Below, piece by piece: positions 1 to 7,432 of a DNA stretch of 20,266 nucleotides. The stretch is from Candidatus Moraniibacteriota bacterium. GTDB lineage: Bacteria > Patescibacteriota > Minisyncoccia > Moranbacterales > UBA9337. Positions within the stretch are counted from its first letter, which is position 1; each line of letters begins with the position of its first letter. Below the pieces are notes generated by a model that was given only the letters and a program-made list of their open reading frames with translations, did no database searches and had not been told where the DNA came from. A program made the position numbers and the translations under genes. The stretch is from positions 1-20,266 of the forward strand of contig JAGYNK010000029.1 of assembly GCA_018400055.1 (NCBI GenBank), given 5' to 3'.

Positions 1-173
1 TTTTTAAAATAGAAAATTATATTAAGGAAAAATACAAAGCAAAAAAAGTAATTTTAAAAAACAAAGTTGATGCAAGTCTAAAAGGCGGAATTATTTTAAA
101 AGTAGGGGATGATATTATAGACGGAAGCATTAAGAAAAGAATAGCTCTTTTAAGGGAAAGCTTAAGAAAATAA
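1..173 (+). CDS. atpH: ATP synthase F1 subunit delta, C-terminal end (partial)
   Basis: The frame is open from the window edge to the TAA at 171-173 and gives the last ~57 residues of a protein whose 5' part lies outside the window. The segment GGIILKVGDDIIDGSIKKR followed by a Leu-rich tail fits the C-terminal strand-turn of the delta/OSCP subunit, which usually reads GGxxxxVGDxxxDGSxxxRL. Delta links the F1 head to the peripheral stalk of the membrane b subunits. The position just upstream of atpA is the usual one in F-type operons (atpB-E-F-H-A-G-D-C). Here a terminator-like hairpin and an opposite-strand gene separate it from atpA, which is odd for an operon. The assignment rests on a short tail plus strong context. 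Confidence 0.8.
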   Translation, partial: FKIENYIKEKYKAKKVILKNKVDASLKGGIILKVGDDIIDGSIKKRIALLRESLRK

Positions 174-199
174 AAGGAGCCTTCAGGTTTAAAGGCTCC
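165..199 (-). terminator. Intrinsic terminator between atpH and the minus-strand zinc-ribbon gene
   Basis: An 8-bp perfect stem (ggagcctt 176-183, aaggctcc 192-199) with an 8-nt loop. Read on the minus strand it is followed by a T-rich tail (CCTTTTATTTT), a good Rho-independent terminator for the gene that stops at 214. On the plus strand only AATTT follows, so termination of atpH transcription would be weaker. Confidence 0.7.
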
Positions 200-213
200 A
201 ATTTGCAATTAAG

Positions 214-426
214 TTAAGCGTATCTTTTGATTAAGGGAGATATTACCTTTTTAAAATTTTTCCAAAGTTCCAATAAATCCTCATCTGTCGTTCCTTGCTT
301 AGGTTTAGAAATTTTTTTGTCTATCATTTTAAATAAGCACCTTGGACATAAAATCTCCGAATCAAGGGAATAAATATTTGTGAGATTTCCACACTTATTG
401 CAATTTCCTTTTATTCCTCCTCTCAT
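214..426 (-). CDS. Small zinc-ribbon protein of unknown function
   Basis: A 70-residue protein with two CxxC pairs (C9-C12 and C27-C30) at zinc-ribbon spacing, then a basic linker and a short helical C-terminus (DEDLLELWKNFKKVISPLIKRY). The ATG at 424-426 follows a strong Shine-Dalgarno AGGAGG at a good distance on the minus strand, and a terminator lies just past the stop, so it looks like a real autonomous gene. Its role is not known; small zinc ribbons often bind nucleic acid or act as adaptors, but nothing here shows a partner. It runs antisense between atpH and atpA, so its transcription opposes the operon. Confidence 0.65.
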   Translation of the reverse strand: MRGGIKGNCNKCGNLTNIYSLDSEILCPRCLFKMIDKKISKPKQGTTDEDLLELWKNFKKVISPLIKRYA

Positions 427-497
427 TTATTATCCTCCTTTGTTTTGATTTTAAATTAATAAACTCAATACGATAGCATAATAATAAAAGAAAAAAT

Positions 498-2006
498 ATG
501 GCAAGTCAAAAAGACTATATAATTGAACAATTAAAAAAACAAATAGCAGGTTTTAAACCGACCGCTGAAACGGAAAAAGTCGGAACTGTTATTGAAATAG
601 GAGACGGCGTAGCTAAAATTTCCGGCCTATCCGATGTTATGGCTTCGGAAATGCTGGAATTTCCAGACGGTATTTTAGGCGTGGCTTTGAATTTGGAAGA
701 AGATGAAATAGGCGCCATGATTTTAGGCGACGGAAATAAAATAAAAGAAGGCGATGAAGTTAAATCCACTGGAAGAATTCTTTCTTTTCCGGTGACGGAA
801 AAAATGATAGGGCGGGTAGTCAATCCCCTGGGAATGGCAGTTGACGGCAAGGAAAAAATAAGTTCGGAAAAATTTTATCCGATTGAAAAAATAGCTCCGG
901 GAGTAATTGCCAGAAAATCAGTCCATCAGCCGGTGCAAACCGGAATTAAAGCTATTGATTCAATGATTCCCATTGGAAGAGGACAGAGAGAATTGATTAT
1001 CGGGGACCGGCAAACCGGAAAAACCGCCATTGCTATTGATACAATCATAAACCAATCCGGCGAAAATATTATTTGCGTGTATGTGGCTATTGGTCAAAAG
1101 GAATCAAAGATAGCCAGAATTGCCGCCGAGTTGGAAAAAAGAGGAGCTATGAAGCATACCATTATAATTATGGCTGGAGTCTCCGACCCGGCTTCTTTCT
1201 CTTTTATTGCTCCTTATGCCGGATGCACCATTGGTGAATATTTTATGGATCAAGGCAAAGATGTTTTAGTGGTTTATGACGATTTGTCAAAGCACGCCTG
1301 GGCTTATCGGCAAATTTCTCTTATATTAAAACGTCCTCCGGGAAGGGAAGCTTACCCGGGCGATATTTTTTATTTGCACTCCCGCCTTTTGGAAAGAAGC
1401 GCCAAGCTTAATGACGATTTAGGTGGAGGCTCGCTTACGGCACTTCCTATTATTGAAACTCAAGCGGGAGATGTAAGTGCCTATATTCCCACCAATGTTA
1501 TTTCCATTACTGACGGTCAAATCTATCTGGAATCAGACTTGTTTTATAAAGGCATTCGTCCGGCTCTGAATGTTGGCTTATCGGTTTCGCGCGTAGGCTC
1601 GGCAGCTCAAATAAAAGCTATGAAAAAAGTAGCGGGAAAATTAAGATTGGACTTGGCGCAGTTTAGGGAATTGGAAGCTTTTGCTCAGTTCGGATCGGAT
1701 TTGGACGAAAAGACCAGAAATCAAATAGAGAGAGGAAAAAAGACAGTGGAAATTTTAAAACAGGCACAATATAATCCAATGCCGGTGGAAAATCAAGTAG
1801 CGATTTTATACGCCCTGACGCAAGGCTATATTGACGATGTGAAAGCGGAGAAAGTTTTGGATTGGGAGAAAAATTTTCACCAATATATGAAATCCACCCA
1901 CAAAGAAACATTAGATTTAATTAAGAAAGAGCAGGATTTAACCGACAAGGTTACTGAGAAATTAAAAAAAGCGATTGAGGGATTCAAAGAGATTTATCAA
2001 AATTAA
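498..2006 (+). CDS. atpA: ATP synthase F1 subunit alpha
   Basis: 502 residues, the usual family length. Alpha alternates with beta in the F1 hexamer and carries the non-catalytic nucleotide sites. Visible in order: N-terminal beta-barrel (about 25-95), Walker A GDRQTGKT at 169-176 (the same position as in E. coli), the DDLSKHAWAYRQISLILKRP segment in the middle, and SVSRVGSAAQ with the arginine finger at R365 that reaches into the beta catalytic site. The C-terminal helical domain is complete. The ATG is preceded only by an A-rich stretch without a clear Shine-Dalgarno. The gap of 77 bp to atpG contains an inverted repeat. A promoter may lie at 446-475 because the upstream gene is on the other strand (TTGATT, 18 bp, TACGAT), but this is weak. 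Confidence 0.98.
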   Translation: MASQKDYIIEQLKKQIAGFKPTAETEKVGTVIEIGDGVAKISGLSDVMASEMLEFPDGILGVALNLEEDEIGAMILGDGNKIKEGDEVKSTGRILSFPVTEKMIGRVVNPLGMAVDGKEKISSEKFYPIEKIAPGVIARKSVHQPVQTGIKAIDSMIPIGRGQRELIIGDRQTGKTAIAIDTIINQSGENIICVYVAIGQKESKIARIAAELEKRGAMKHTIIIMAGVSDPASFSFIAPYAGCTIGEYFMDQGKDVLVVYDDLSKHAWAYRQISLILKRPPGREAYPGDIFYLHSRLLERSAKLNDDLGGGSLTALPIIETQAGDVSAYIPTNVISITDGQIYLESDLFYKGIRPALNVGLSVSRVGSAAQIKAMKKVAGKLRLDLAQFRELEAFAQFGSDLDEKTRNQIERGKKTVEILKQAQYNPMPVENQVAILYALTQGYIDDVKAEKVLDWEKNFHQYMKSTHKETLDLIKKEQDLTDKVTEKLKKAIEGFKEIYQN

Positions 2007-2009
2007 TCC

Positions 2010-2073
2010 TTACGAATTACCAATTTTATACGAATACGCCAATGATTCTCTTTGCTTGGTTGGTAATTCGTAA
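2010..2073. repeat. Intercistronic inverted repeat between atpA and atpG
   Basis: Two perfect 14-bp arms, ttacgaattaccaa (2010-2023) and ttggtaattcgtaa (2060-2073), flank a 36-nt loop and fill nearly the whole gap between the atpA stop and the atpG start. No T-run follows, so it is not an ordinary terminator. It would form a long hairpin in the operon mRNA, perhaps for transcript stability or processing. Confidence 0.8.
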
Positions 2074-2083
2074 AGAATAACAT

Positions 2084-3040
2084 ATGTCAAACGGAAAAGA
2101 TATTAAAAGGCGAATAAAATCCATAAAAAGTACCAGTAAAATAACGCGGGCGATGGAAATGGTTTCCGCCGTTAAAATGAGGAAAGCGACAGAAAGTGTT
2201 TTAAGAATCCGCCCTTATGCTTACAGCGCTTGGAGTGTGCTGGCTAATTTAGCCAGAGCTTTCGGAGAATATGAAGCCGGATTGTTAGAAGCCAGGAAAG
2301 TGAAAAATATTCTGGCTATAATTATTACTTCCAACCGGGGGCTTTGCGGTTCGTTTAACGCGCAAATCATTAAAAAAGTAAGGGAAGAAATAGAAAATCC
2401 CAAAGAACTAAAAATAAATCGTATTGGAAGTGAAAAAATTGAATCAGACACTCCCGATGAAAAATTGTTGGTGGATTTTATAACCGTGGGAAAAAAAGGA
2501 GAAAATCTGGCACGGAAATTGAAAAAAAATATTATTGCCTCTTTTCCGGAATTGACTTATCTTCCTAATATTGAGAGCGTGCGTCCTTTATCCAAAATGG
2601 TTATAGATGAATATTTGGCCAAGAAATATGACAAAGTGGTTATTTTTTACACCGACTATGTCTCTACGGCAATTCAACAAACCAAAATAAGACAGCTTTT
2701 GCCTATAAGCAAAGCTGACCTTGAGAAACAAATTTCTGAAATGGGAAACCCGAAAGAAGAGCATAAATTAAATGAGCCGGAGTCTGAATATAAAGTAGAA
2801 CCCAATCCCAAAGAGGTGCTCACCCATATTTTTCCGCGACTTATTGAAATGCAAATTTATCACGCTATTTTGGAATCTAATGCTTCCAAAGAATCAGCGC
2901 GTATGCTGGCGATGAGAAATGCCACCGAAGCAGCCGGTGAAATGGCGGAGGGATTAAACTTAACCTACAATCAAATCAGACAAATGAAAATCACCCAAGA
3001 AATAGCGGAAATCAGCGCCGGCAGAGCGGCGTTGGAATAA
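2084..3040 (+). CDS. atpG: ATP synthase F1 subunit gamma
   Basis: 318 residues, slightly longer than the typical 285-300. Gamma is the central rotor shaft. The N-terminal helix carries the signature KDIKRRIKSIKSTSKITRAM with SAVKMRKA, and the C-terminal helix has NATEAAGEMAEGLNLTYNQI and ends EISAGRAALE, both hallmarks of the coiled-coil that enters the alpha/beta barrel. The middle Rossmann-like part has ITSNRGLCGSFN. The extra length is in charged loops near residues 108-125 (SEKIESDTPDEK) and 215-245. It is the second gene of the F1 cluster on the plus strand. There is no strong Shine-Dalgarno; the start is chosen because it gives the family N-terminus. Confidence 0.97.
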   Translation: MSNGKDIKRRIKSIKSTSKITRAMEMVSAVKMRKATESVLRIRPYAYSAWSVLANLARAFGEYEAGLLEARKVKNILAIIITSNRGLCGSFNAQIIKKVREEIENPKELKINRIGSEKIESDTPDEKLLVDFITVGKKGENLARKLKKNIIASFPELTYLPNIESVRPLSKMVIDEYLAKKYDKVVIFYTDYVSTAIQQTKIRQLLPISKADLEKQISEMGNPKEEHKLNEPESEYKVEPNPKEVLTHIFPRLIEMQIYHAILESNASKESARMLAMRNATEAAGEMAEGLNLTYNQIRQMKITQEIAEISAGRAALE

Positions 3041-3041
3041 A

Positions 3042-3114
3042 CCACAAATATGCAAATCCCGATACGAACCTACAAATTATTTGTAAATTTGTAAAAAGAT
3101 TTGTATATTCGTGG
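3042..3114. repeat. Intercistronic inverted repeat between atpG and atpD
   Basis: Arms ccacaaatatgcaaatc (3042-3058) and gatttgtatattcgtgg (3098-3114) pair at 16 of 17 positions if one G-T wobble is allowed. The loop holds a further palindrome tacaaattatttgta (3071-3085). No T-run follows. Like the atpA/atpG repeat it fills an intergenic gap within one operon. Confidence 0.65.
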
Positions 3115-3140
3115 GGGTATAAATAATTAAAATTATAAAT

Positions 3141-4547
3141 ATGAAAAACGTTGGTAAAATAACAAGAGTAATCGGTCCAGTAGTAGATGTTAAATTTACA
3201 GAAAGTCAGGAGAAAAAAATGCCTTTAATTCATAATGCCTTGGAAGTAAGTCTTTCCGGAGAAAAATCTTCCGAAAATAAAGAGAAAAAATTAATTTTAG
3301 AGGTTCATCAGCATTTGGGAGGAAACAAAGTGAGGTCTATCGCTATGAGTTCTACGGATGGTCTAAAAAGAGGAATGGAGGCTGTAGATACCGGAACACC
3401 CATAAAAGTTCCCGTAGGAAAAGAAACTCTGGGAAGGATGTTTAATTTATTGGGTGATTCTATTGATGGAAAAGAAGAAGTAAAGGCGGAGAAATATGAT
3501 CCCATTCACAAAAGCGCGCCTAAATTTGAAGAACAGTCAACCGAGGCGGAAATTTTTGAAACCGGCATAAAAGTGATAGATCTTATTTGCCCTTTCATAA
3601 AAGGTGGTAAAGTGGGTCTATTCGGCGGAGCCGGAGTAGGAAAGACGGTTGTCATTCAAGAGCTTATTCGCAACATCGCCCAAGAGCATGGCGGTTACTC
3701 TATTTTTGCGGGAGTGGGAGAGAGAACCAGAGAAGGTAATGACCTTTATCATGAAATGAAAGAATCCAAAGTTTTAAATAAGACAGCTCTGGTATTCGGC
3801 CAAATGAACGAACCGCCGGGAGCTCGCCAAAGAATAGCTTTGTCAGCTCTCACCATGGCGGAGCATTTTAGAGACAGAGAGCATAAGGATGTGCTTTTCT
3901 TTATTGATAATATTTTCAGGTTTACTCAAGCCGGTTCCGAAGTTTCAGCGTTACTGGGAAGAATTCCTTCCGCAGTGGGTTATCAGCCGACTTTAGCTGA
4001 AGAAATGGGACAACTGCAAGAAAGAATTACCTCCACCCAAAAAGGTTCCATAACTTCTGTTCAGGCGGTTTATGTTCCGGCGGATGATTTGACCGATCCG
4101 GCTCCGGCCACTACTTTCGGCCATCTTGATTCAAGTGTTGTCCTTTCAAGAAATTTATCAGAATTGGGAATTTACCCGGCGGTAGATCCATTGGATTCCA
4201 GCTCTACGATTCTGGATCCCAATATTGTGGGCTTAGAACATTATGAAGTGGCGCGCGGAGTTCAAAAAGTGCTTCAAAGATACAAGGATTTGCAAGACAT
4301 CATCGCCATATTGGGAATGGAAGAATTATCCGATGAAGACAAGGTTACCGTTTCCCGTGCCAGAAAAATACAGAAATTCTTATCTCAGCCGTTTTTCGTG
4401 GCGGAACAATTCACCGGCACTTCAGGAAAATACGTAAAACTGTCCGATACGGTAAAAGGATTTAAAATGATTTTGGATGGTCAGCTGGATGATATTGGCG
4501 AACAGGAATTTTATATGAAGGGAGATATAAGCGAAATTAAGAAATAA
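3141..4547 (+). CDS. atpD: ATP synthase F1 subunit beta (catalytic)
   Basis: 468 residues, normal length. Beta holds the catalytic sites that make ATP from ADP and phosphate. The P-loop is GGAGVGKT at 162-169, followed by the GERTREGND segment with the catalytic glutamate region, the Walker B region FFIDNIFRFTQAGSE, and ALLGRIPSAVGYQPTL (the DELSEED-side core), then DDLTDPAPATTFGHLD. The N-terminus GKITRVIGPVVDVKF is the family start. The ATG at 3141 has no clear Shine-Dalgarno. The stop codon lies inside a palindrome (4534-4559). No key residue is missing, so the enzyme should be active. Confidence 0.98.
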   Translation: MKNVGKITRVIGPVVDVKFTESQEKKMPLIHNALEVSLSGEKSSENKEKKLILEVHQHLGGNKVRSIAMSSTDGLKRGMEAVDTGTPIKVPVGKETLGRMFNLLGDSIDGKEEVKAEKYDPIHKSAPKFEEQSTEAEIFETGIKVIDLICPFIKGGKVGLFGGAGVGKTVVIQELIRNIAQEHGGYSIFAGVGERTREGNDLYHEMKESKVLNKTALVFGQMNEPPGARQRIALSALTMAEHFRDREHKDVLFFIDNIFRFTQAGSEVSALLGRIPSAVGYQPTLAEEMGQLQERITSTQKGSITSVQAVYVPADDLTDPAPATTFGHLDSSVVLSRNLSELGIYPAVDPLDSSSTILDPNIVGLEHYEVARGVQKVLQRYKDLQDIIAILGMEELSDEDKVTVSRARKIQKFLSQPFFVAEQFTGTSGKYVKLSDTVKGFKMILDGQLDDIGEQEFYMKGDISEIKK

Positions 4548-4559
4548 ATTTCTTAATTT
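4534..4559. repeat. Palindrome spanning the atpD stop codon
   Basis: Perfect 12-nt arms aaattaagaaat (4534-4545) and atttcttaattt (4548-4559) with a 2-nt centre; the atpD TAA is at 4545-4547. As RNA it would form about 11 bp with a 4-nt loop. No clear U-tract follows, so it is not a good terminator. It is the third hairpin in the F1 gene gaps. Confidence 0.7.
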
Positions 4560-4618
4560 AGTAATTTACAATTCTCAATATCTAATTTCCAATAATTTAA
4601 TTTTAAAACTTTTCTTTT

Positions 4619-5035
4619 ATGATTAAATTTAAAATTACCACTCCTGAGAAAACGGTTTATGAGGATGAAATTTATCAAGCCACTTTGCCTGTGGCAGATG
4701 GAGAAGTGACAATTTTACCCAAACATCGTTCTTACATCGCTTCTCTGAAACCGGGAGAAATTATTTTAAAAAAGAAAGGCGAAGAAAAAGAAATTAGCTT
4801 GGCGATCTCAGGCGGCTTTATAGAATTTCATAACAACGAATTAATAGTTTTGGCCGACACGGCGGAAAGAGCGGAAGAAATTGATCTGGAAAGAGCGGAA
4901 GAAGCCAGAAAAAGAGCGGAAGAAATTAAAAAGCAAAGAGTGTTAATGGACGAAGTGGAATATGCTCGTGTGGCAATTGCGCTGGAAAAAGAATTAGCGA
5001 GAGTAAAAGTGGCCAAGCGGTATTTAAAAAGATAA
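4619..5035 (+). CDS. atpC: ATP synthase F1 subunit epsilon
   Basis: 138 residues, normal length. It starts MIKFKITTPEKTVYEDEI and continues with LPVADGEVTILPKH, the N-terminal beta-sandwich signature. An Ala/Glu-rich two-helix C-terminus (about 85-138, ERAEEIDLERAEEARKRAEE) follows. Epsilon binds gamma and the c-ring and can inhibit ATP hydrolysis through the C-terminal helices. It is the last gene of the F1 cluster and is followed by an intrinsic terminator at 5067. The start is fixed by the family N-terminus; no Shine-Dalgarno is visible. Confidence 0.95.
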   Translation: MIKFKITTPEKTVYEDEIYQATLPVADGEVTILPKHRSYIASLKPGEIILKKKGEEKEISLAISGGFIEFHNNELIVLADTAERAEEIDLERAEEARKRAEEIKKQRVLMDEVEYARVAIALEKELARVKVAKRYLKR

Positions 5036-5066
5036 AATGGTGTATGATTTTAAAGTGTATAATAAT

Positions 5067-5100
5067 TGCCGGCGTAAGCTGGCATTTTATTTTTTTTATT
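5067..5100 (+). terminator. Intrinsic terminator of the ATP synthase operon
   Basis: Stem tgccggc (5067-5073) and gctggca (5078-5084), loop gtaa, with one G-T pair, followed by a long T-rich tail. It lies 31 bp after the atpC stop. Confidence 0.85.
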
Positions 5101-5103
5101 TTT

Positions 5104-5112
5104 TGCTATAAT
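5104..5112 (+). promoter_or_regulatory. Extended -10 promoter for the DUF4349 gene
   Basis: TGCTATAAT, a perfect extended -10, sits between the operon terminator and the ATG at 5142. A second TATAAT is at 5119-5124. No good -35 is seen, which is usual for extended -10 promoters. Confidence 0.6.
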
Positions 5113-5141
5113 CATAAGTATAATATTTAAAATAAAAGCAT

Positions 5142-6104
5142 ATGGATGAAAAAACAAAAAAATGGCTAAAAATAGCCGGGATAATTATTGGGCTATTATT
5201 GCTTTACGGAATATTTAATTTGTTTTATGGCGATGTTTCGCGCGAAGCTTCCTATCATCTTAAAGGAAACGAGAGCGGATTAAGTCAGGAAGCCGAATAT
5301 TCAACGGGATATCCCGTTTCAGATTTAAGTCTTGAAGCCTCTATGCCCAAAGCGACGGAATCAAGAATGGAAAATTTAACTGAGTCGAAAGAAATACCAG
5401 CTGGAGACGAAGAATCTCAAGAAAAGCGCGTAATAAAAAATGGCAATTTTTCCTTGAAAGTGGCTGACACCGAAGCCGCAGCTGATAAAATTTCAGAAAT
5501 TGCCAAGTCAAAAGAAGGAGAAGTTTTTTCCTCCAATTTTTATGAAAGAGTCAAAGGATCCAAAAGCGGGGATATAACTGTAAAAGTTCCGGTGGAAAAG
5601 TTTGAAGAAACGATGAATGAAATTAGAAAAATAGCCACCCAAGTGGTTAGCGAATCAACCACGGGTCAGGACGTAACGGAACAATATGCCGATCTGCAGG
5701 CGCAATTAAAAAATAAAAGGTCGGAAGAACAAGCCTTTGTTAAAATTTTAGACCAGAGTGGAAAAATTGAAGACATATTGAAAGTTACCAAAGAAATATC
5801 CAGAGTGAGAGGGGAAATTGAAAGGTTGGAAGGGCGGATAAAATATCTGGAGTCCCAAACCGATATGTCTGTAATTTCCGTCTATTTAAGCGAAGATGTT
5901 GAAATAAAACCCATAGGAGAAGATTGGCGTCCTTGGCAAGTGGTAAAAAGTTCAGTCAAAACCTTAATTAAAAATATACAAAACGCGGTTGACGGTGTAA
6001 TATATTTCTTGATCGTTTCCTTACCGGCGATTATTTTATGGGTAATTATTATTTTGATTGCGTGGACAATCGGAAGAAAAATTTGGAAAAAGTTTAAAAA
6101 ATAG
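5142..6104 (+). CDS. DUF4349 domain membrane protein
   Basis: 320 residues. An N-terminal transmembrane helix (about 8-27) is followed by a charged, low-complexity linker. A conserved extracytoplasmic domain then starts near residue 98 (RVIKNGNFSLKVADTEAA, with GEVFSSNF, DITVKVPVEKFEE and VSESTTGQDVTEQYADL). A long coiled-coil follows (about 180-240, including EISRVRGEIERLEGRIKYLE), then SVISVYLSE and a second transmembrane helix (about 283-310) with a basic tail. This order is that of the DUF4349 family, a cell-surface or periplasmic family of unknown biochemical function. It is a single-gene transcription unit between its own promoter and a strong terminator. The family call is from motif memory. 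Confidence 0.8.
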   Translation: MDEKTKKWLKIAGIIIGLLLLYGIFNLFYGDVSREASYHLKGNESGLSQEAEYSTGYPVSDLSLEASMPKATESRMENLTESKEIPAGDEESQEKRVIKNGNFSLKVADTEAAADKISEIAKSKEGEVFSSNFYERVKGSKSGDITVKVPVEKFEETMNEIRKIATQVVSESTTGQDVTEQYADLQAQLKNKRSEEQAFVKILDQSGKIEDILKVTKEISRVRGEIERLEGRIKYLESQTDMSVISVYLSEDVEIKPIGEDWRPWQVVKSSVKTLIKNIQNAVDGVIYFLIVSLPAIILWVIIILIAWTIGRKIWKKFKK

Positions 6105-6124
6105 ACTAACTGAATTATATTTTA

Positions 6125-6160
6125 ACGCTAAGGGTCTTTAAGATCCTTAGCGTCTTTTTT
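6125..6160 (+). terminator. Intrinsic terminator after the DUF4349 gene
   Basis: Stem of 12 pairs (acgctaagggtc 6125-6136 with gatccttagcgt 6142-6153, one G-T), loop tttaa, then C and six T. A strong terminator 21 bp past the stop. Confidence 0.9.
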
Positions 6161-6165
6161 ATGCA

Positions 6166-6194
6166 TTGACTGATTGAAAAAGTTTTGCTAATAT
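6166..6194 (+). promoter_or_regulatory. Sigma70-type promoter for the 6260/6517 gene pair
   Basis: TTGACT (6166-6171), 17 bp, TAATAT (6189-6194), just downstream of the previous terminator. A 5' leader of about 60 nt follows before the ATG at 6260. Confidence 0.6.
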
Positions 6195-6240
6195 TCATTG
6201 ATGCTCAACCGAGCGAAGTAACTTAAAAATTACAAGAATT

Positions 6241-6259
6241 AGTATTAGGAGGTAATACT
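6241..6259 (+). promoter_or_regulatory. Hairpin presenting the Shine-Dalgarno of the 6260 gene
   Basis: The arms agtatt (6241-6246) and aatact (6254-6259) enclose aggaggt, so the ribosome binding site is exactly the loop and the 3' arm touches the ATG at 6260. It is a weak 6-bp A/T-rich stem that could make translation sensitive to temperature or to RNA binding. Regulation is inference. Confidence 0.4.
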
Positions 6260-6475
6260 ATGGTCACTGAAAAACAGACAGTTAATGTTAAAGCCCCGGA
6301 TGGATACAGATTAAAAACCGAAGGGATATTTGAAGCAGCAGACTTAATATTTCTTGGTAATAATTGGATCTCAGGCAATAAATTTGCATTAATGACCCGA
6401 TATAGCTTTATTGGTAGGCCGATTAGTCTTTTTAAAGTTTATGTTGCGGAAGAAGAAAAGAGGATCATAAGATAA
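6260..6475 (+). CDS. Small hypothetical protein
   Basis: 71 residues, not recognised. It is accepted as a gene because of a consensus AGGAGG seven bases before the ATG, a good promoter upstream and a co-oriented gene 41 bp downstream. The predicted protein is mixed beta/alpha with no membrane segment and no metal motif; it begins MVTEKQTVNVKAPDGYRLKT and ends with a basic tail (EEEKRIIR). It is probably cytoplasmic. It could be a small partner of the next gene product. Confidence 0.6.
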   Translation: MVTEKQTVNVKAPDGYRLKTEGIFEAADLIFLGNNWISGNKFALMTRYSFIGRPISLFKVYVAEEEKRIIR

Positions 6476-6516
6476 CAGTCCACCGAAAATTCAATAAGGA
6501 AAAATGAGGATAAAAA

Positions 6517-6891
6517 ATGCCTAAAAAATTAGATTGGGAATTGATGTCTGAAAAGGCAATAAATGCTATAAAAACCGGGGATTTTTCAGTTAAATCTATG
6601 GATTTGACTAGTGGAGAATTCCAAAAATTAAAAAAAGAAATGAAAAAAGAAAATTACCAAAGAAGTATTTTCTTTTACCTGCTGAGAAAGATATATGAGT
6701 ATTATGTTGAAAAAATAAATAATAAAATAGCTGGAATTAGAAAATACGCTCCTGAAAAATACGAAGAAGCTATTCGAGAAGAGCTGGAATTATTAAAAAA
6801 ACAGCCTGAGATAATGTGGTGCTTGAGACTGGAAATATTAAACAAGCAGATTAGAGGTGAAAAAGCTAGTGAGCTTTTTCAAAATTTATAA
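6517..6891 (+). CDS. Helical hypothetical protein
   Basis: 124 residues, not recognised. The ATG is preceded by GAGG at a suitable distance. The sequence is Lys/Glu-rich and looks mostly alpha-helical, with a central aromatic stretch (FFYLLRKIYEYYVEKIN) and no signal peptide. It follows the 6260 gene by 41 bp, in the same direction and before a strong terminator, so the two probably form an operon. Base composition is like the neighbours. No function is proposed. Confidence 0.65.
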   Translation: MPKKLDWELMSEKAINAIKTGDFSVKSMDLTSGEFQKLKKEMKKENYQRSIFFYLLRKIYEYYVEKINNKIAGIRKYAPEKYEEAIREELELLKKQPEIMWCLRLEILNKQIRGEKASELFQNL

Positions 6892-6904
6892 ATTATGTTG
6901 TAAT

Positions 6905-6944
6905 AAAAAACCAGGACGGAAAACTCCGTCCTGTTTATTTTTTT
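6905..6944. terminator. Bidirectional intrinsic terminator between convergent units
   Basis: A perfect 9-bp stem (caggacgga 6912-6920, tccgtcctg 6925-6933) with loop aaac. T-rich tails occur on both strands (TTTATTTTTTT on plus; GGTTTTTT on minus), so it can end the 6517 unit and the minus-strand unit that stops at 6988. Confidence 0.9.
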
Positions 6945-6987
6945 AAAAAAGAATTAGTAAAAGATACAAAATAGTTTGACCAACTGC

Positions 6988-7425
6988 TTATTTAAGATTT
7001 ATCGGTAAAGTTATTTGATTAACTTCGCCGGATTTCACTTCAATTGATCGTGGTTCCGGAATTTGTAAGTTTCCCGGAAAATTGCTGCTATTGAAAAATA
7101 TAAAATAATTTCCGGATTTTATATTGAAAGTGGCGATACCTTTTTCATCAGACAAGGCCGTGCCTCCCAGGGGAGGTTGACCCGGTTCCTTGGCCAAATT
7201 AACCTCTACATTATTTAGCGGATTGCCGGTATCTTCCATTTCTAAAATTACTTGTAATTTATCCTCTCCTTTAATGCCCTGATCATCCGGCTGAAACAAA
7301 GAAAAAGGCTTCTTATCTTCCGCTAATCCTTCAGAAGAATTTGATTTTAAGGGAAATATATTACCCGCCAAATATCCGATTAATAAAGAAACCGCAATAA
7401 AAAGAGCAATAATTAATTTTTTCAT
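6988..7425 (-). CDS. Membrane-anchored protein with an Ig/CNA-B-like domain
   Basis: 145 residues. It begins MKKLIIALFIAVSLLIGYLAG, a signal peptide or N-terminal anchor without a lipobox, then a linker. A beta-rich domain follows from about residue 55 (KLQVILEMEDTGNPLNNVEVNL, SDEKGIATFNIKSGNYFIFF, and a C-terminal IEVKSGEVNQITLPINL). The pattern of a repeated VxL strand, a D/N-G turn and a closing GxxxxxxLxL strand resembles prealbumin-like or CNA-B domains, which are structural surface modules. It starts 7 bp after the stop of the SGNH lipoprotein gene, so the two are co-transcribed. The exact family is not certain. Confidence 0.65.
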   Translation of the reverse strand: MKKLIIALFIAVSLLIGYLAGNIFPLKSNSSEGLAEDKKPFSLFQPDDQGIKGEDKLQVILEMEDTGNPLNNVEVNLAKEPGQPPLGGTALSDEKGIATFNIKSGNYFIFFNSSNFPGNLQIPEPRSIEVKSGEVNQITLPINLK

Positions 7426-7432
7426 ATTTTTT

